64,000 bases of DNA from Azospirillum baldaniorum. GTDB taxonomy: Bacteria > Pseudomonadota > Alphaproteobacteria > Azospirillales > Azospirillaceae. Under the pieces are notes generated by a model. The model was not told the origin of the DNA. It saw nothing but the letters and a program-made list of their open reading frames with translations, and did no database searches. Position numbers and translations under genes: made by a program. Shown here in pieces: positions 48,098 through 55,809 of the stretch. The stretch is taken from assembly GCF_003119195.2 (NCBI RefSeq), contig NZ_CP022260.1:589501-653500 (forward strand), written 5' to 3'. The number at the start of each line of letters is the position of its first letter. Within the stretch, counting starts at the first letter, position 1.

Positions 48098-49663
48098 ATG
48101 GCCGCGATCATCCGCCGCGACGGCGCGCGTTCCTTCGTTCTCTTCACGGTCGGCGGCATGGGGTTGGCCCTGCCGCTCGACAGCGTGCTGGAGATCCTGC
48201 GCCCGCCCGCGCTGGTGCCCATCCCGTTGGGACCGCCCAGCCTGGAAGGGCTGGCCCGGCGGCACGGCGCCGTGTTGCCGGTCATCGGACTGCGCCGGGT
48301 CCTGGGCCTTGCTGGAGCCGGGGCCGGGGAGGGCGAAACCGATGATGGGGAGACGAAGGCGGCGCGCCTGCTGATTCTCCGTCACAATGGACAGCCGGTC
48401 GGCCTGCTGGTGGACCGTGTGTCGGGCTTGTCCGCCGTGGACGAGGGCCGCATCGCCGACTCCGGGGCGACGCCCGATCCGTCCATCGACGCCGATCTTC
48501 TGGCTGGCGCCATCCTGGCCGGGGACGGACGGGACGGCGCCTTGATCCTTGATCCCGGTCCGCTGATCGAACGGCAGTTCGCCGATCTCGGGCGGATCGC
48601 CAGCCCTGCGGGGGCCGCGGATTTCAGCGCCCCAGCCCAACTGAAAAGCGCCGCTGCGGCTCCTCAGGACGAGGAACAACTCGTCGTCCTCACCGTTGCG
48701 GAGCAGGAGTTCGCGTTGCCGGTGGCGGCGGTGCGGGAAGTCGTTCCGGTCCCGGAGGCGGTGACCCGCGTTCCCCGCGCCCGTCCCCATCTTCTGGGCA
48801 TGATGACGTTGCGCGACGCGTTGCTTCCCCTGGTCGGGCTGAGGGAACTGTTCGGGCTCGACGCGGAGAAGGATCGGGGAGGCCGTGGAAAAGTAGCGGT
48901 CCTTCGCACGGCGGATGGGCTGGTCGGTGTGGTGGTGGAGGATGTGCGGGAAATCCTGCGCGTGCCCCGCGAACGGATCGACCCGGTGCCCCCGCTGATG
49001 GCGCGGGAGGCGGAGTTCGAGGACATGGACGGCATCGCGCGGCTGGACGGCGGCGTGCGGCTGATCCCGGTCCTGTCGGCGGAACGGCTGTTCCGTCATG
49101 GCGCGGGAAATGGCGCCGGGTCGGCCGTCGGATTCGGCGGTGGCGCCCAGGGACGCGAGGGAGAGGCGGCTGTGGCAATGGAGGCGGAGCGGGCGGAGGC
49201 CTTCGTGGTGTTCCGGCTGGCCAGTGCGGAATACGGCCTGCCGGTCGGGGCGGTGCAGGAGGTGCTGCGCGTGCCCGACGCCGTGACTCCGCTGCCCAAC
49301 GCGCCGGACTTCGTCAGCGGCGTGACCACGCTGCGCGGCGCCGTCCTGCCGCTGGTCGCGTTGCGCCGCCTGCTGCGCCTGCCGGAAGGGCAAGGGCAGG
49401 GGGGGGCTGGCGACCGGAGCCGCGTGGTGGTGATCGCCGCGGGGACGTCCCGTGCTGGGCTGTTGGTGGACGGAATGGCCGGGATCGTCCGCATCCCGGA
49501 CGGCGCCATCGGGCCGGCTCCCGTCGTGTCGCAGGCCCAGCACCGGCTGATCCGTCGCATCGGCGCGCTGGAGAACGCCGGGGAGCGGCGGATGATCCTG
49601 CTGATGGACCCGGCGGAATTGCTGGACATGGACCAGCTCGCCGACTTGCTGGTCACCGTCTGA
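48098..49663 (+). CDS. Triple CheW-domain coupling protein
   Basis: A 521-residue protein made of three CheW domains (about 10-160, 200-345 and 370-515) joined by flexible linkers. Each has the early beta-strand pattern (for example FVLFTVGGMGLALPLDSVLEIL, LVVLTVAEQEFALPVAAVREVV, FVVFRLASAEYGLPVGAVQEVL). CheW links receptors to CheA; a three-domain chain could bridge several receptors or kinases. The three copies differ strongly, so they are not recent duplicates. It sits 22 bases after the MCP gene. Confidence 0.9.
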   Translation: MAAIIRRDGARSFVLFTVGGMGLALPLDSVLEILRPPALVPIPLGPPSLEGLARRHGAVLPVIGLRRVLGLAGAGAGEGETDDGETKAARLLILRHNGQPVGLLVDRVSGLSAVDEGRIADSGATPDPSIDADLLAGAILAGDGRDGALILDPGPLIERQFADLGRIASPAGAADFSAPAQLKSAAAAPQDEEQLVVLTVAEQEFALPVAAVREVVPVPEAVTRVPRARPHLLGMMTLRDALLPLVGLRELFGLDAEKDRGGRGKVAVLRTADGLVGVVVEDVREILRVPRERIDPVPPLMAREAEFEDMDGIARLDGGVRLIPVLSAERLFRHGAGNGAGSAVGFGGGAQGREGEAAVAMEAERAEAFVVFRLASAEYGLPVGAVQEVLRVPDAVTPLPNAPDFVSGVTTLRGAVLPLVALRRLLRLPEGQGQGGAGDRSRVVVIAAGTSRAGLLVDGMAGIVRIPDGAIGPAPVVSQAQHRLIRRIGALENAGERRMILLMDPAELLDMDQLADLLVTV

Positions 49664-49681
49664 TCGGAAGGTGGCCCTGTC

Positions 49682-50767
49682 ATGCTGAAGGTCCTGGTCG
49701 TCGATGACTCGGCGCTGATGCGGCGGCGCATCGGCGACATTCTCTCAGCCGCCGGTTTCGAGGTGGAGACCGCTGCCGATGGGGCGGTGGCGCTGGAGCG
49801 GCTGCCCACCTTCGATCCGGATGTGGTGACCCTGGACGTTACGATGCCCGGCATGGACGGCCTCGCCTGCCTGAAGCGCATCATGGTCGAGCATCCGAAG
49901 CCGGTGGTGATGGTGTCCGCCCTGACCGCCGACGGGGCCGAGGTGACGCTGGAGGCCCTGCGGCTGGGGGCGGTGGAGGCGGTGCGCAAGCCCACGGGGG
50001 TCGGGGCCATCGCCGGCATTGCCGAGGAGCTGGTCGACACCGTGCGCGCCGCCGCCGGGTCCCGGCCGCGCCGGGTCCAAGGTTTGCGGGAACGGCTGCG
50101 CCGTGCGCGGGAGCGCATCGTCGGGGAGGACTTCCTGGCCGATGCTCCCCTGTCCAGGCCGCAGACCGTGGCCGACAGCGACGGCGATCCGGGCGAAGGG
50201 CTGGTGCTGATCGGTGTATCCACCGGCGGGCCGCGCACGCTGGAGGACATCCTGCCGCTTCTGCCGGCGGATTTCCCTTGGCCGGTGGTCGTGGTCCAGC
50301 ACATGCCCGCCAGTTTCACCGGGCCGCTGGCCCGCCGCCTCGACAGCATTTCCTCCGTGACCGTGGTGGAGGCCGCGGTGGCCACCACGCTCCAGCCGGG
50401 GATGGCGTGCATCGCGCGCGGCGGCGCCGACCTTCAGATCGTCCGGCGCGGCGGCCGGCTCTGTGCCCAGCCCGTTCCGGCGGACGAGCGGCGAAACTGG
50501 CATCCCAACGTGGACCGGCTGGTCGAGAGCGCTCTGCGCGCCGTGGCACCGTCACGGCTGATCGGAGTTCTCCTGACGGGCATGGGGTCGGATGGGGCGG
50601 CTTCGATGACGGAACTGCGCCGTCAGGGTGGGCGCACCATCGCGGAGGCGGAGGCCAGCGCCGTCGTGTTCGGCATGCCGCAAGAGCTGATCCGCCGCGG
50701 CGGTGCCGACATGGTGCTGCCGTCCGACCGGGTGGCCCAGCAGGTGACGCGGTGGGTGAGGGGATGA
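49682..50767 (+). CDS. cheB: Chemotaxis protein-glutamate methylesterase
   Basis: A 361-residue protein: receiver domain (about 1-120; Asp in VTLDVTMPGMDG) and CheB methylesterase domain (about 168-358). The catalytic Ser is in GVSTGGP, His in VVQHMPASFT and Asp in GMGSDGA. It removes methyl groups from receptor glutamates, under control of CheA phosphorylation. AAGG precedes the ATG. It pairs with the CheR encoded two genes downstream. Confidence 0.95.
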   Translation: MLKVLVVDDSALMRRRIGDILSAAGFEVETAADGAVALERLPTFDPDVVTLDVTMPGMDGLACLKRIMVEHPKPVVMVSALTADGAEVTLEALRLGAVEAVRKPTGVGAIAGIAEELVDTVRAAAGSRPRRVQGLRERLRRARERIVGEDFLADAPLSRPQTVADSDGDPGEGLVLIGVSTGGPRTLEDILPLLPADFPWPVVVVQHMPASFTGPLARRLDSISSVTVVEAAVATTLQPGMACIARGGADLQIVRRGGRLCAQPVPADERRNWHPNVDRLVESALRAVAPSRLIGVLLTGMGSDGAASMTELRRQGGRTIAEAEASAVVFGMPQELIRRGGADMVLPSDRVAQQVTRWVRG

Positions 50768-50795
50768 GTGTGATGGGAGCGGTGGAGGCGGCGGC

Positions 50796-51413
50796 ATGGC
50801 CCTGGTGAAGGCACGGAAGATCGGCGGAGCGACGCCCGCGACCGCAACGGAGGGCGGCGATCCGCTGGCTTGGCTGGAGGACGCCGATCCGGCCCAACGC
50901 CGACGGGCCGCCCACGTGCTCGGCGAGCGCCCCGACGCCGTTCCCGCCCTGTCCGCAAGGCTGGCGCGCGAGGAGGACCCGAGCGTCCGCGAAACCCTTC
51001 TCACCGCCCTGGTCCGCACCGGCACCGCTGCGGCCGCGGCGGCGCTGCTTCCCCATCTGGCGAGCGAGGATGTCGGGCTGCGCAACGGCGTGATCGAAAG
51101 CCTTCAGCAGATGCCCGCCGCCGTGGTGATGCCTGAGGTGGCCCCGCTGCTGACGGCCGGGGATTCGGACCTGCGCATCTTCGCGGCCCAACTCGTCGGG
51201 AAGCTGCCCCATCCGGACCGGTTGGACCTGCTGGCCGGGGTGATCGACCGCGACCCGCACGTCAATGTCTGCCTCTCCGCGGTGGAGGCGCTGATGGAAA
51301 GCGGCGATCCCGCGGCCCTGCCGGTCGTGGAGCGGCTCGGCGCGCGTTTTCCGGACGACCCCTTCGTCGCCTTTTCCGTCGATGCGGCGCGCCGCTTGTT
51401 TTCCGGAGCCTGA
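50796..51413 (+). CDS. HEAT-repeat protein of the chemosensory operon
   Basis: A 205-residue protein. After a short basic head (MALVKARKI) and a linker come about five HEAT-like helical repeats (for example VRETLLTALVRTG, VGLRNGVIESLQQ, LRIFAAQLVGKL, VNVCLSAVEALMESG). HEAT repeats form protein-binding solenoids. It lies between cheB and cheR, with cheR starting at the next base after its stop, so it is probably an accessory part of this signalling complex. No catalytic residues are seen. The head matches that of the MCP in the operon. Confidence 0.82.
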   Translation: MALVKARKIGGATPATATEGGDPLAWLEDADPAQRRRAAHVLGERPDAVPALSARLAREEDPSVRETLLTALVRTGTAAAAAALLPHLASEDVGLRNGVIESLQQMPAAVVMPEVAPLLTAGDSDLRIFAAQLVGKLPHPDRLDLLAGVIDRDPHVNVCLSAVEALMESGDPAALPVVERLGARFPDDPFVAFSVDAARRLFSGA

Positions 51414-52289
51414 ATGAGCCTGCCTTCGGACAAGGGGCCTTCGGACAAGGGGGACACCGCCGGCCTGAGCGCTGCGGATTACGACGCCTTCTGCCGGTTC
51501 TTGCGGGAACGCACCGGCCTGTCCTTCACCGAGGCCAAACGCTACTTCGTCGACCGCCGCGTGTCGGAGCGGATGGCGGCGGTCGGCGTGGAGCATTTCC
51601 GCCAATACCTGAATCTGCTGCGGTACCAGGCGTCGGGGGAGGAGTTGCAGCTTCTCGTCAACCGCATGACGGTGAACGAGACCTATTTCTTCCGCGAGAT
51701 GTACCAGCTCGACTGCCTGGTGAACGCGGCGCTGGACGAGGTGGTGAGCGGGCGTGAGCCGGGCAGCCGGGTGCGCATCTGGTCGGCCGGCTGCGCCACC
51801 GGAGAGGAGCCCTATTCCATCGCGATCACGCTGCTGGAGCGGTGGAGCCGGGTGGATGAATTCGAGATCGAACTCTACGCCTCCGACATCGACAGCCATG
51901 TGCTTGAACGTGCGCAGGAAGGCATTTACGAGGAACGGTCGCTCCAGGCGATGCCGCGGGATCTCGTCGCCAAATATTTCACCCGTCTGGACGACCAGCG
52001 TTGGCAGATCATGGAGGAGTTGCGGGACTCCATCGATTTCTCGCTCGTGAACATCGCCGACCCGCGCCAGATGGCGAATTTCCGTGGCATGGACGTCATC
52101 TTCTGCCGCAATCTGCTGATCTATTTCGATGACCTGGGGCGGCGCGAGGCGGCGTCGATGTTCTACGACGCGCTGTCGCCCTGTGGCTTCATCTGCCTCG
52201 GCCATTCGGAGAGCATGAGCCGGATGTCCTCCCTCTTCGTGCCGCGCCGGTTCCCCGACGCCATTCTCTATCAGAAGCCCCAGAGTTAA
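51414..52289 (+). CDS. cheR: Chemotaxis protein methyltransferase
   Basis: A 291-residue CheR: N-terminal helical domain (about 18-85) and SAM-binding domain (from about 90). WSAGCATGEEPYSIAI is the SAM motif; RNLLIYFDD is the usual CheR motif IV. It adds methyl groups to receptor glutamates. The first 15 codons contain a 15-base duplicated stretch (SDKGPSDKGD), so the very N-terminus is variable. The ATG directly follows the stop of the HEAT gene. Confidence 0.95.
   Translation: MSLPSDKGPSDKGDTAGLSAADYDAFCRFLRERTGLSFTEAKRYFVDRRVSERMAAVGVEHFRQYLNLLRYQASGEELQLLVNRMTVNETYFFREMYQLDCLVNAALDEVVSGREPGSRVRIWSAGCATGEEPYSIAITLLERWSRVDEFEIELYASDIDSHVLERAQEGIYEERSLQAMPRDLVAKYFTRLDDQRWQIMEELRDSIDFSLVNIADPRQMANFRGMDVIFCRNLLIYFDDLGRREAASMFYDALSPCGFICLGHSESMSRMSSLFVPRRFPDAILYQKPQS
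51422..51451 (+). repeat. 15-base tandem duplication at the start of cheR
   Basis: CCTTCGGACAAGGGG occurs twice in direct tandem within the first codons of cheR. It adds five residues without breaking the frame; likely a replication-slippage duplication. Confidence 0.8.
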
Positions 52290-52301
52290 GGAGGCCGCCC
52301 G

Positions 52302-52715
52302 GTGACCGATCGACCAAATCCGCAACCCCGCGTCCCCCAACCCAGAGTCCTCGTGGTCGATGACGCCGTGACTGTCCGGGCCTACACCCGGCAGGTTCTG
52401 GAGGCCGACGGCTTTCGGGTCGACGAGGCGGTGAACGGGATCGACGGGTTGGAGCATGCGCTGGCGTCCACGCCGGACCTGCTGATCGTCGACATCAACA
52501 TGCAGAAGATGGACGGCTACACCATGCTGCGCCGCCTGCGCCAGGAGCAGACCCTGCGCGACGTGCCGGCCATCATGATCAGCACCGAATCCAAGGACAG
52601 CGACCGCGAAAAAGCGCTGCTGGCCGGAGCCAACTGGTATTTCGTGAAGCCGGTGCGCCCCGCCGACCTGACGGCCGCCGCCCGCCTGCTCACCGGTCGA
52701 GAGGCACGGTCATGA
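52302..52715 (+). CDS. cheY: CheY response regulator
   Basis: A 137-residue receiver protein with an N-terminal extension of about 15 Pro-rich residues. VLVVDDAVTVRAYT, LLIVDINMQKMDG (phosphoacceptor), IMISTES and FVKPVRP are the conserved parts. The start is GTG at 52302 after AAGGAGG. Its stop overlaps the cheA ATG (ATGA at 52712). It should receive phosphate from CheA. Confidence 0.93.
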   Translation: MTDRPNPQPRVPQPRVLVVDDAVTVRAYTRQVLEADGFRVDEAVNGIDGLEHALASTPDLLIVDINMQKMDGYTMLRRLRQEQTLRDVPAIMISTESKDSDREKALLAGANWYFVKPVRPADLTAAARLLTGREARS

Positions 52716-54910
52716 GCGCGCTGTTCGAGCAATTCGTCCTGGAATCGCGGGAGTTGCTGGAGGCGGCGGGCGCCGCGCTGCTGCGGCTGGAGCGCGACCC
52801 GGCCGACAAGACCGCGGTCAATGACCTGTTCCGCGCGTTGCACACGCTGAAGGGCGCCACCGCCCTGTTCGACATGGCGCCCTTCACCCGCATGGTCCAT
52901 GCCGGCGAGGACGCCCTGATGGCGGTGCGGGACGGACGCGCCGCCATGAGCGGCGAATTGGCCGACCGGCTGCTGGCGTTGCTGGACATCGGCTCAGCCT
53001 GGGTCGACGGGCTGGAGCACAGCCAAACCCTTCCCGATGATGCCGATGCCCGCGCGCAAGCGCAGGAAGTGGGGTTGCGTGCCGCCCTCGGCGGGCCGGC
53101 GGAGACTGTGCGCAGCGGCACGCCGGCCGGATTCGCCTGGGTGGACGAATTGCCGGAGGCCGACCGGGCCAAGGCCGCCGGGCGCACGGTCACCGCCATC
53201 GCCTACGCCCCTGCGGAGGATTGCTTCTTCGCCGGGGACGATCCGCTGGACCTGTGCCGCCGCATCCCGGACCTTCTGCTGCTGCGCATCGAGGCCGCCG
53301 GGGCGTGGCCGGCGTTGACGGACCTCGACCCCTACCGCTGCGCCCTGCGCTTCCGCGCGCTGAGCGGCGCACCGAAGGACGAGCTGACGCGCCTGTTCCG
53401 CGGCGTTCCCGATCAGGTGTCCCTCGCCACGGTCGCGATGCCCGCCCTGGCCGAGCCGGCATCCACCGCGGCGCCCCTTGCCACGCCGCCCAGCCTCGCC
53501 ACGGCCATGCTGTGGGAGCAGGCGCGCATCCTCCGCCTGCCGGGCAGCGACGAGGAAATAGTGGCCCGCCGGGCCGCGGTGCTGCGGGCGGTGCGCAACA
53601 TCCTCGCCGCCGAGGGGCGGGTTGCGGAGAGGCCGGCGCTGGACCGCGCCGTGGAAGGCCCGGCGGACGCGCTCATGCGCTGCATCGAATCCCTGGCCGA
53701 CGGCCCGGCTGCGGCGGCGCCCACCGCTCCGGCCGCCCCGGCGCGGCGGGCATTGCGGGTCGATGCCGAACGCATGGACCGGCTGATGGCGCTGGTCGGT
53801 GAACTGGTCGTGGCCAAGGGAAGCCTGCCCCACCTCGCGCGTGAGGCACAGGAAGGGCGGAGCGCCGACGCTCTGGCCCAGAGCATCAAGGAGGCCCACG
53901 GCCGCATCGACTCCATCGTGGGCGACCTGCAGGACGCGGTGCTGCGGTTGCGGCTGCTTCCCCTGTCGCGCGTCTTCGACCCGCTGCCCCGGCTGGTCCG
54001 CGACACCGCGCGGCGGCTCGGCAAGTCGGTCGAACTGCACATCTCCGGCGGTGAGACGGAGGCGGACAAGGACATTCTCGACATCCTGGGCGAGCCGCTG
54101 TTGCACCTCGTCCGCAACGGGCTGGACCACGGCATCGAGCCGCCGGAGCGCCGCCGCGCCGCCGGCAAGCCGGAGGTTGCGGCGATCCGCGTGCAGGCAT
54201 TCCAGGACAGCGGCGGCGTGGTGGTCGAGGTCTCCGACGACGGGGCGGGCATCGACGCGGCGGCCGTGCGCCGCAAGGCGGTGACCCAGGGCGCCCTGAC
54301 CGCCGAGCAGGCGGCGGCCCTGTCCGATGCCGAGGCGTTGCGCCTGATCTTCCTGCCGGGGGTCAGCACCTCGGAGACCGTGTCGGACCTGTCGGGCCGC
54401 GGGGTGGGTATGGACGCCGTGCGCGGCGCGGTGGAGCAGGCGGGGGGACGGGTGGAGGTCGCGTCGACTCCCGGCGCCGGAACCCGCTTCCGCCTCGTCC
54501 TGCCGCTCACGATGATGGTGACGCGGCTGGTGACGGTGGAGACGGCGGGTGCGCTCTACGGCTTTCCGATGACCCTGGTGACCGGAATGCAGCGCGTTCC
54601 CCACGGCGCGATCCGCCGGATGAAGCATGCGGAGAGCGTGGTCGTTCAGGACGCGGTGGTGCCGCTTCTGCGGCTGCGCCGCCTGCTCAATCTGCCGGAG
54701 GACGAACGGGTGCGGAGCGGGGAGGCGGTGCTGCTGGTGGATCTCGGCGGACAGCCGGTGGCGCTGGTCGTGGACGCCTTCCAAGAGCGCGCCGAGGTGG
54801 TTCTGAAGCCGATGACCGGACTGCTCGCCCGGTTGCGCGGCTACGCCGGCACGGCGGTGCTCGGCGACGGGCGCCTTCTGCTCGCCCTCAACCTGCGGGA
54901 GTTGGTGTGA
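52712..54910 (+). CDS. cheA: Chemotaxis histidine kinase
   Basis: A 732-residue CheA. Domains: HPt (about 1-105, phospho-His44 in HTLKGATALF), a middle region (about 130-300) that may bind response regulators, dimerisation (about 343-410), HATPase (about 440-590; RNGLDHGIE, SDDGAGID, GRGVGMDAVR) and CheW-like regulatory domain (about 600-730). There is no receiver domain. It phosphorylates CheY and CheB in response to receptor state. It overlaps cheY at its start and the STAS-like gene at its end. Confidence 0.95.
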   Translation: MSALFEQFVLESRELLEAAGAALLRLERDPADKTAVNDLFRALHTLKGATALFDMAPFTRMVHAGEDALMAVRDGRAAMSGELADRLLALLDIGSAWVDGLEHSQTLPDDADARAQAQEVGLRAALGGPAETVRSGTPAGFAWVDELPEADRAKAAGRTVTAIAYAPAEDCFFAGDDPLDLCRRIPDLLLLRIEAAGAWPALTDLDPYRCALRFRALSGAPKDELTRLFRGVPDQVSLATVAMPALAEPASTAAPLATPPSLATAMLWEQARILRLPGSDEEIVARRAAVLRAVRNILAAEGRVAERPALDRAVEGPADALMRCIESLADGPAAAAPTAPAAPARRALRVDAERMDRLMALVGELVVAKGSLPHLAREAQEGRSADALAQSIKEAHGRIDSIVGDLQDAVLRLRLLPLSRVFDPLPRLVRDTARRLGKSVELHISGGETEADKDILDILGEPLLHLVRNGLDHGIEPPERRRAAGKPEVAAIRVQAFQDSGGVVVEVSDDGAGIDAAAVRRKAVTQGALTAEQAAALSDAEALRLIFLPGVSTSETVSDLSGRGVGMDAVRGAVEQAGGRVEVASTPGAGTRFRLVLPLTMMVTRLVTVETAGALYGFPMTLVTGMQRVPHGAIRRMKHAESVVVQDAVVPLLRLRRLLNLPEDERVRSGEAVLLVDLGGQPVALVVDAFQERAEVVLKPMTGLLARLRGYAGTAVLGDGRLLLALNLRELV

Positions 54911-55149
54911 TGCCCATCCGTTTCGAGGACCGCACCGCCCGTTTCGAGGGCGCCTGCACCGTGGAAGAGGCGATCCCGTTGGCCGAATGGCTGGGAGCTG
55001 TGGACGATGCCCGGCTGGACCTCGGTGCCTGCACCGGGCTGCACACCGCGCTGCTTCAGGTGCTGCTGACGGCGGGGAGGCCGATCGCGGTCCCGCCGGA
55101 GGACGCCTTCCTGAAGGGCTGGGTGATGCCCGTGCTGGGCAAGCGATAG
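54910..55149 (+). CDS. Small STAS-like protein after cheA
   Basis: A 79-residue protein. The strand ARLDLGACTGLHTALLQVLL and the short spacing resemble a STAS (anti-anti-sigma type) domain, though the usual DSS phosphorylation site is replaced by HTA. The ATG overlaps the cheA stop (TGATG at 54908), so it is translated with CheA. Its role may be as an adaptor; this is inferred from position. It is the last gene of the plus-strand operon. Confidence 0.68.
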   Translation: MPIRFEDRTARFEGACTVEEAIPLAEWLGAVDDARLDLGACTGLHTALLQVLLTAGRPIAVPPEDAFLKGWVMPVLGKR

Positions 55150-55172
55150 CGCGTGGGTTGCCTTAGAGTGCC

Positions 55173-55359
55173 GATCAAAACCTGTATCAGTCCGAGCAAG
55201 ATCAACGGCTTAAGTCCGTAGAGACAGGGTTTTGATCTGCGCTCTTAAAGCGGATTGCAATCCGCTTTGGACCGCGCCGGCGGTCCCGGTCGCACATGCG
55301 ACCGGAGCCCGCCGGCGAATGAGGCGATCTGAGTCTAAAGCGAACGGAAGTTCGCTTTA
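55173..55359. repeat. Cluster of intergenic palindromes between the converging chemosensory operons
   Basis: Four inverted repeats in less than 200 bases: GATCAAAACC-type arms at 55173-55185 and 55224-55237; a perfect 22-base palindrome AAAGCGGATTGCAATCCGCT (55247-55268); CCGGTCGCA/TGCGACCGG at 55286-55305; and TAAAGCGAAC-GGAA-GTTCGCTTTA at 55336-55359. The region lies between two convergent operons, so bidirectional termination is likely, but the palindromes look like dispersed repeat modules. Confidence 0.8.
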
Positions 55360-55410
55360 GCCTTCAAGGGGGCCGCCGCAAGCCGCGGTCGGCTCCCGGG
55401 CCGGCGGCGC

Positions 55411-55809
55411 TTAGGAGAATAGCTCCATCGTATCGGGAACCTTGGTGGGGGTCCGCCCGGCCAGGATGGCGCTCACCACCTCGACCGCGGAGACCAGCGA
55501 GGTTTGCGAGAATGGCTTGGGCAGGCAGCCCACCCCATACTCGCGCGTCGGCTCCACCTCCTCGCGGTAGGAGGTGACGAACAGGCAGGGGATCCCCAGC
55601 GCGGTCATCCGGCGGGCCGCGTCGATGCCGCTGGACCCCTGGGCAAGATGGATGTCCACCAAGGCCAGATCCGGCTTGACCTCCTGCGCCAGGACCAGCG
55701 CCTTCTCGCTGGTGGAGGCCGGCCCGTGCACCTCGTGCCCGGCGGATTCCAGGTAGAAGCTCTGCTCCATGGCGATGAGGACCTCGTCCTCGACGAGAAG
55801 GATCTTCAT
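55411..55809 (-). CDS. Receiver-only response regulator paired with the PAS kinase
   Basis: A 132-residue CheY-like protein (ILLVEDEVLIAME, phosphoacceptor Asp in LALVDIHLAQG, LFVTSY, CLPKPF). The sequence style (LIAMEQSFYLESAGHEV) is typical of regulators partnered with HisKA_2/HWE kinases. Its ATG overlaps the kinase stop (ATGA at 55806), which supports the pairing. No output domain is present. Confidence 0.87.
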   Translation of the reverse strand: MKILLVEDEVLIAMEQSFYLESAGHEVHGPASTSEKALVLAQEVKPDLALVDIHLAQGSSGIDAARRMTALGIPCLFVTSYREEVEPTREYGVGCLPKPFSQTSLVSAVEVVSAILAGRTPTKVPDTMELFS

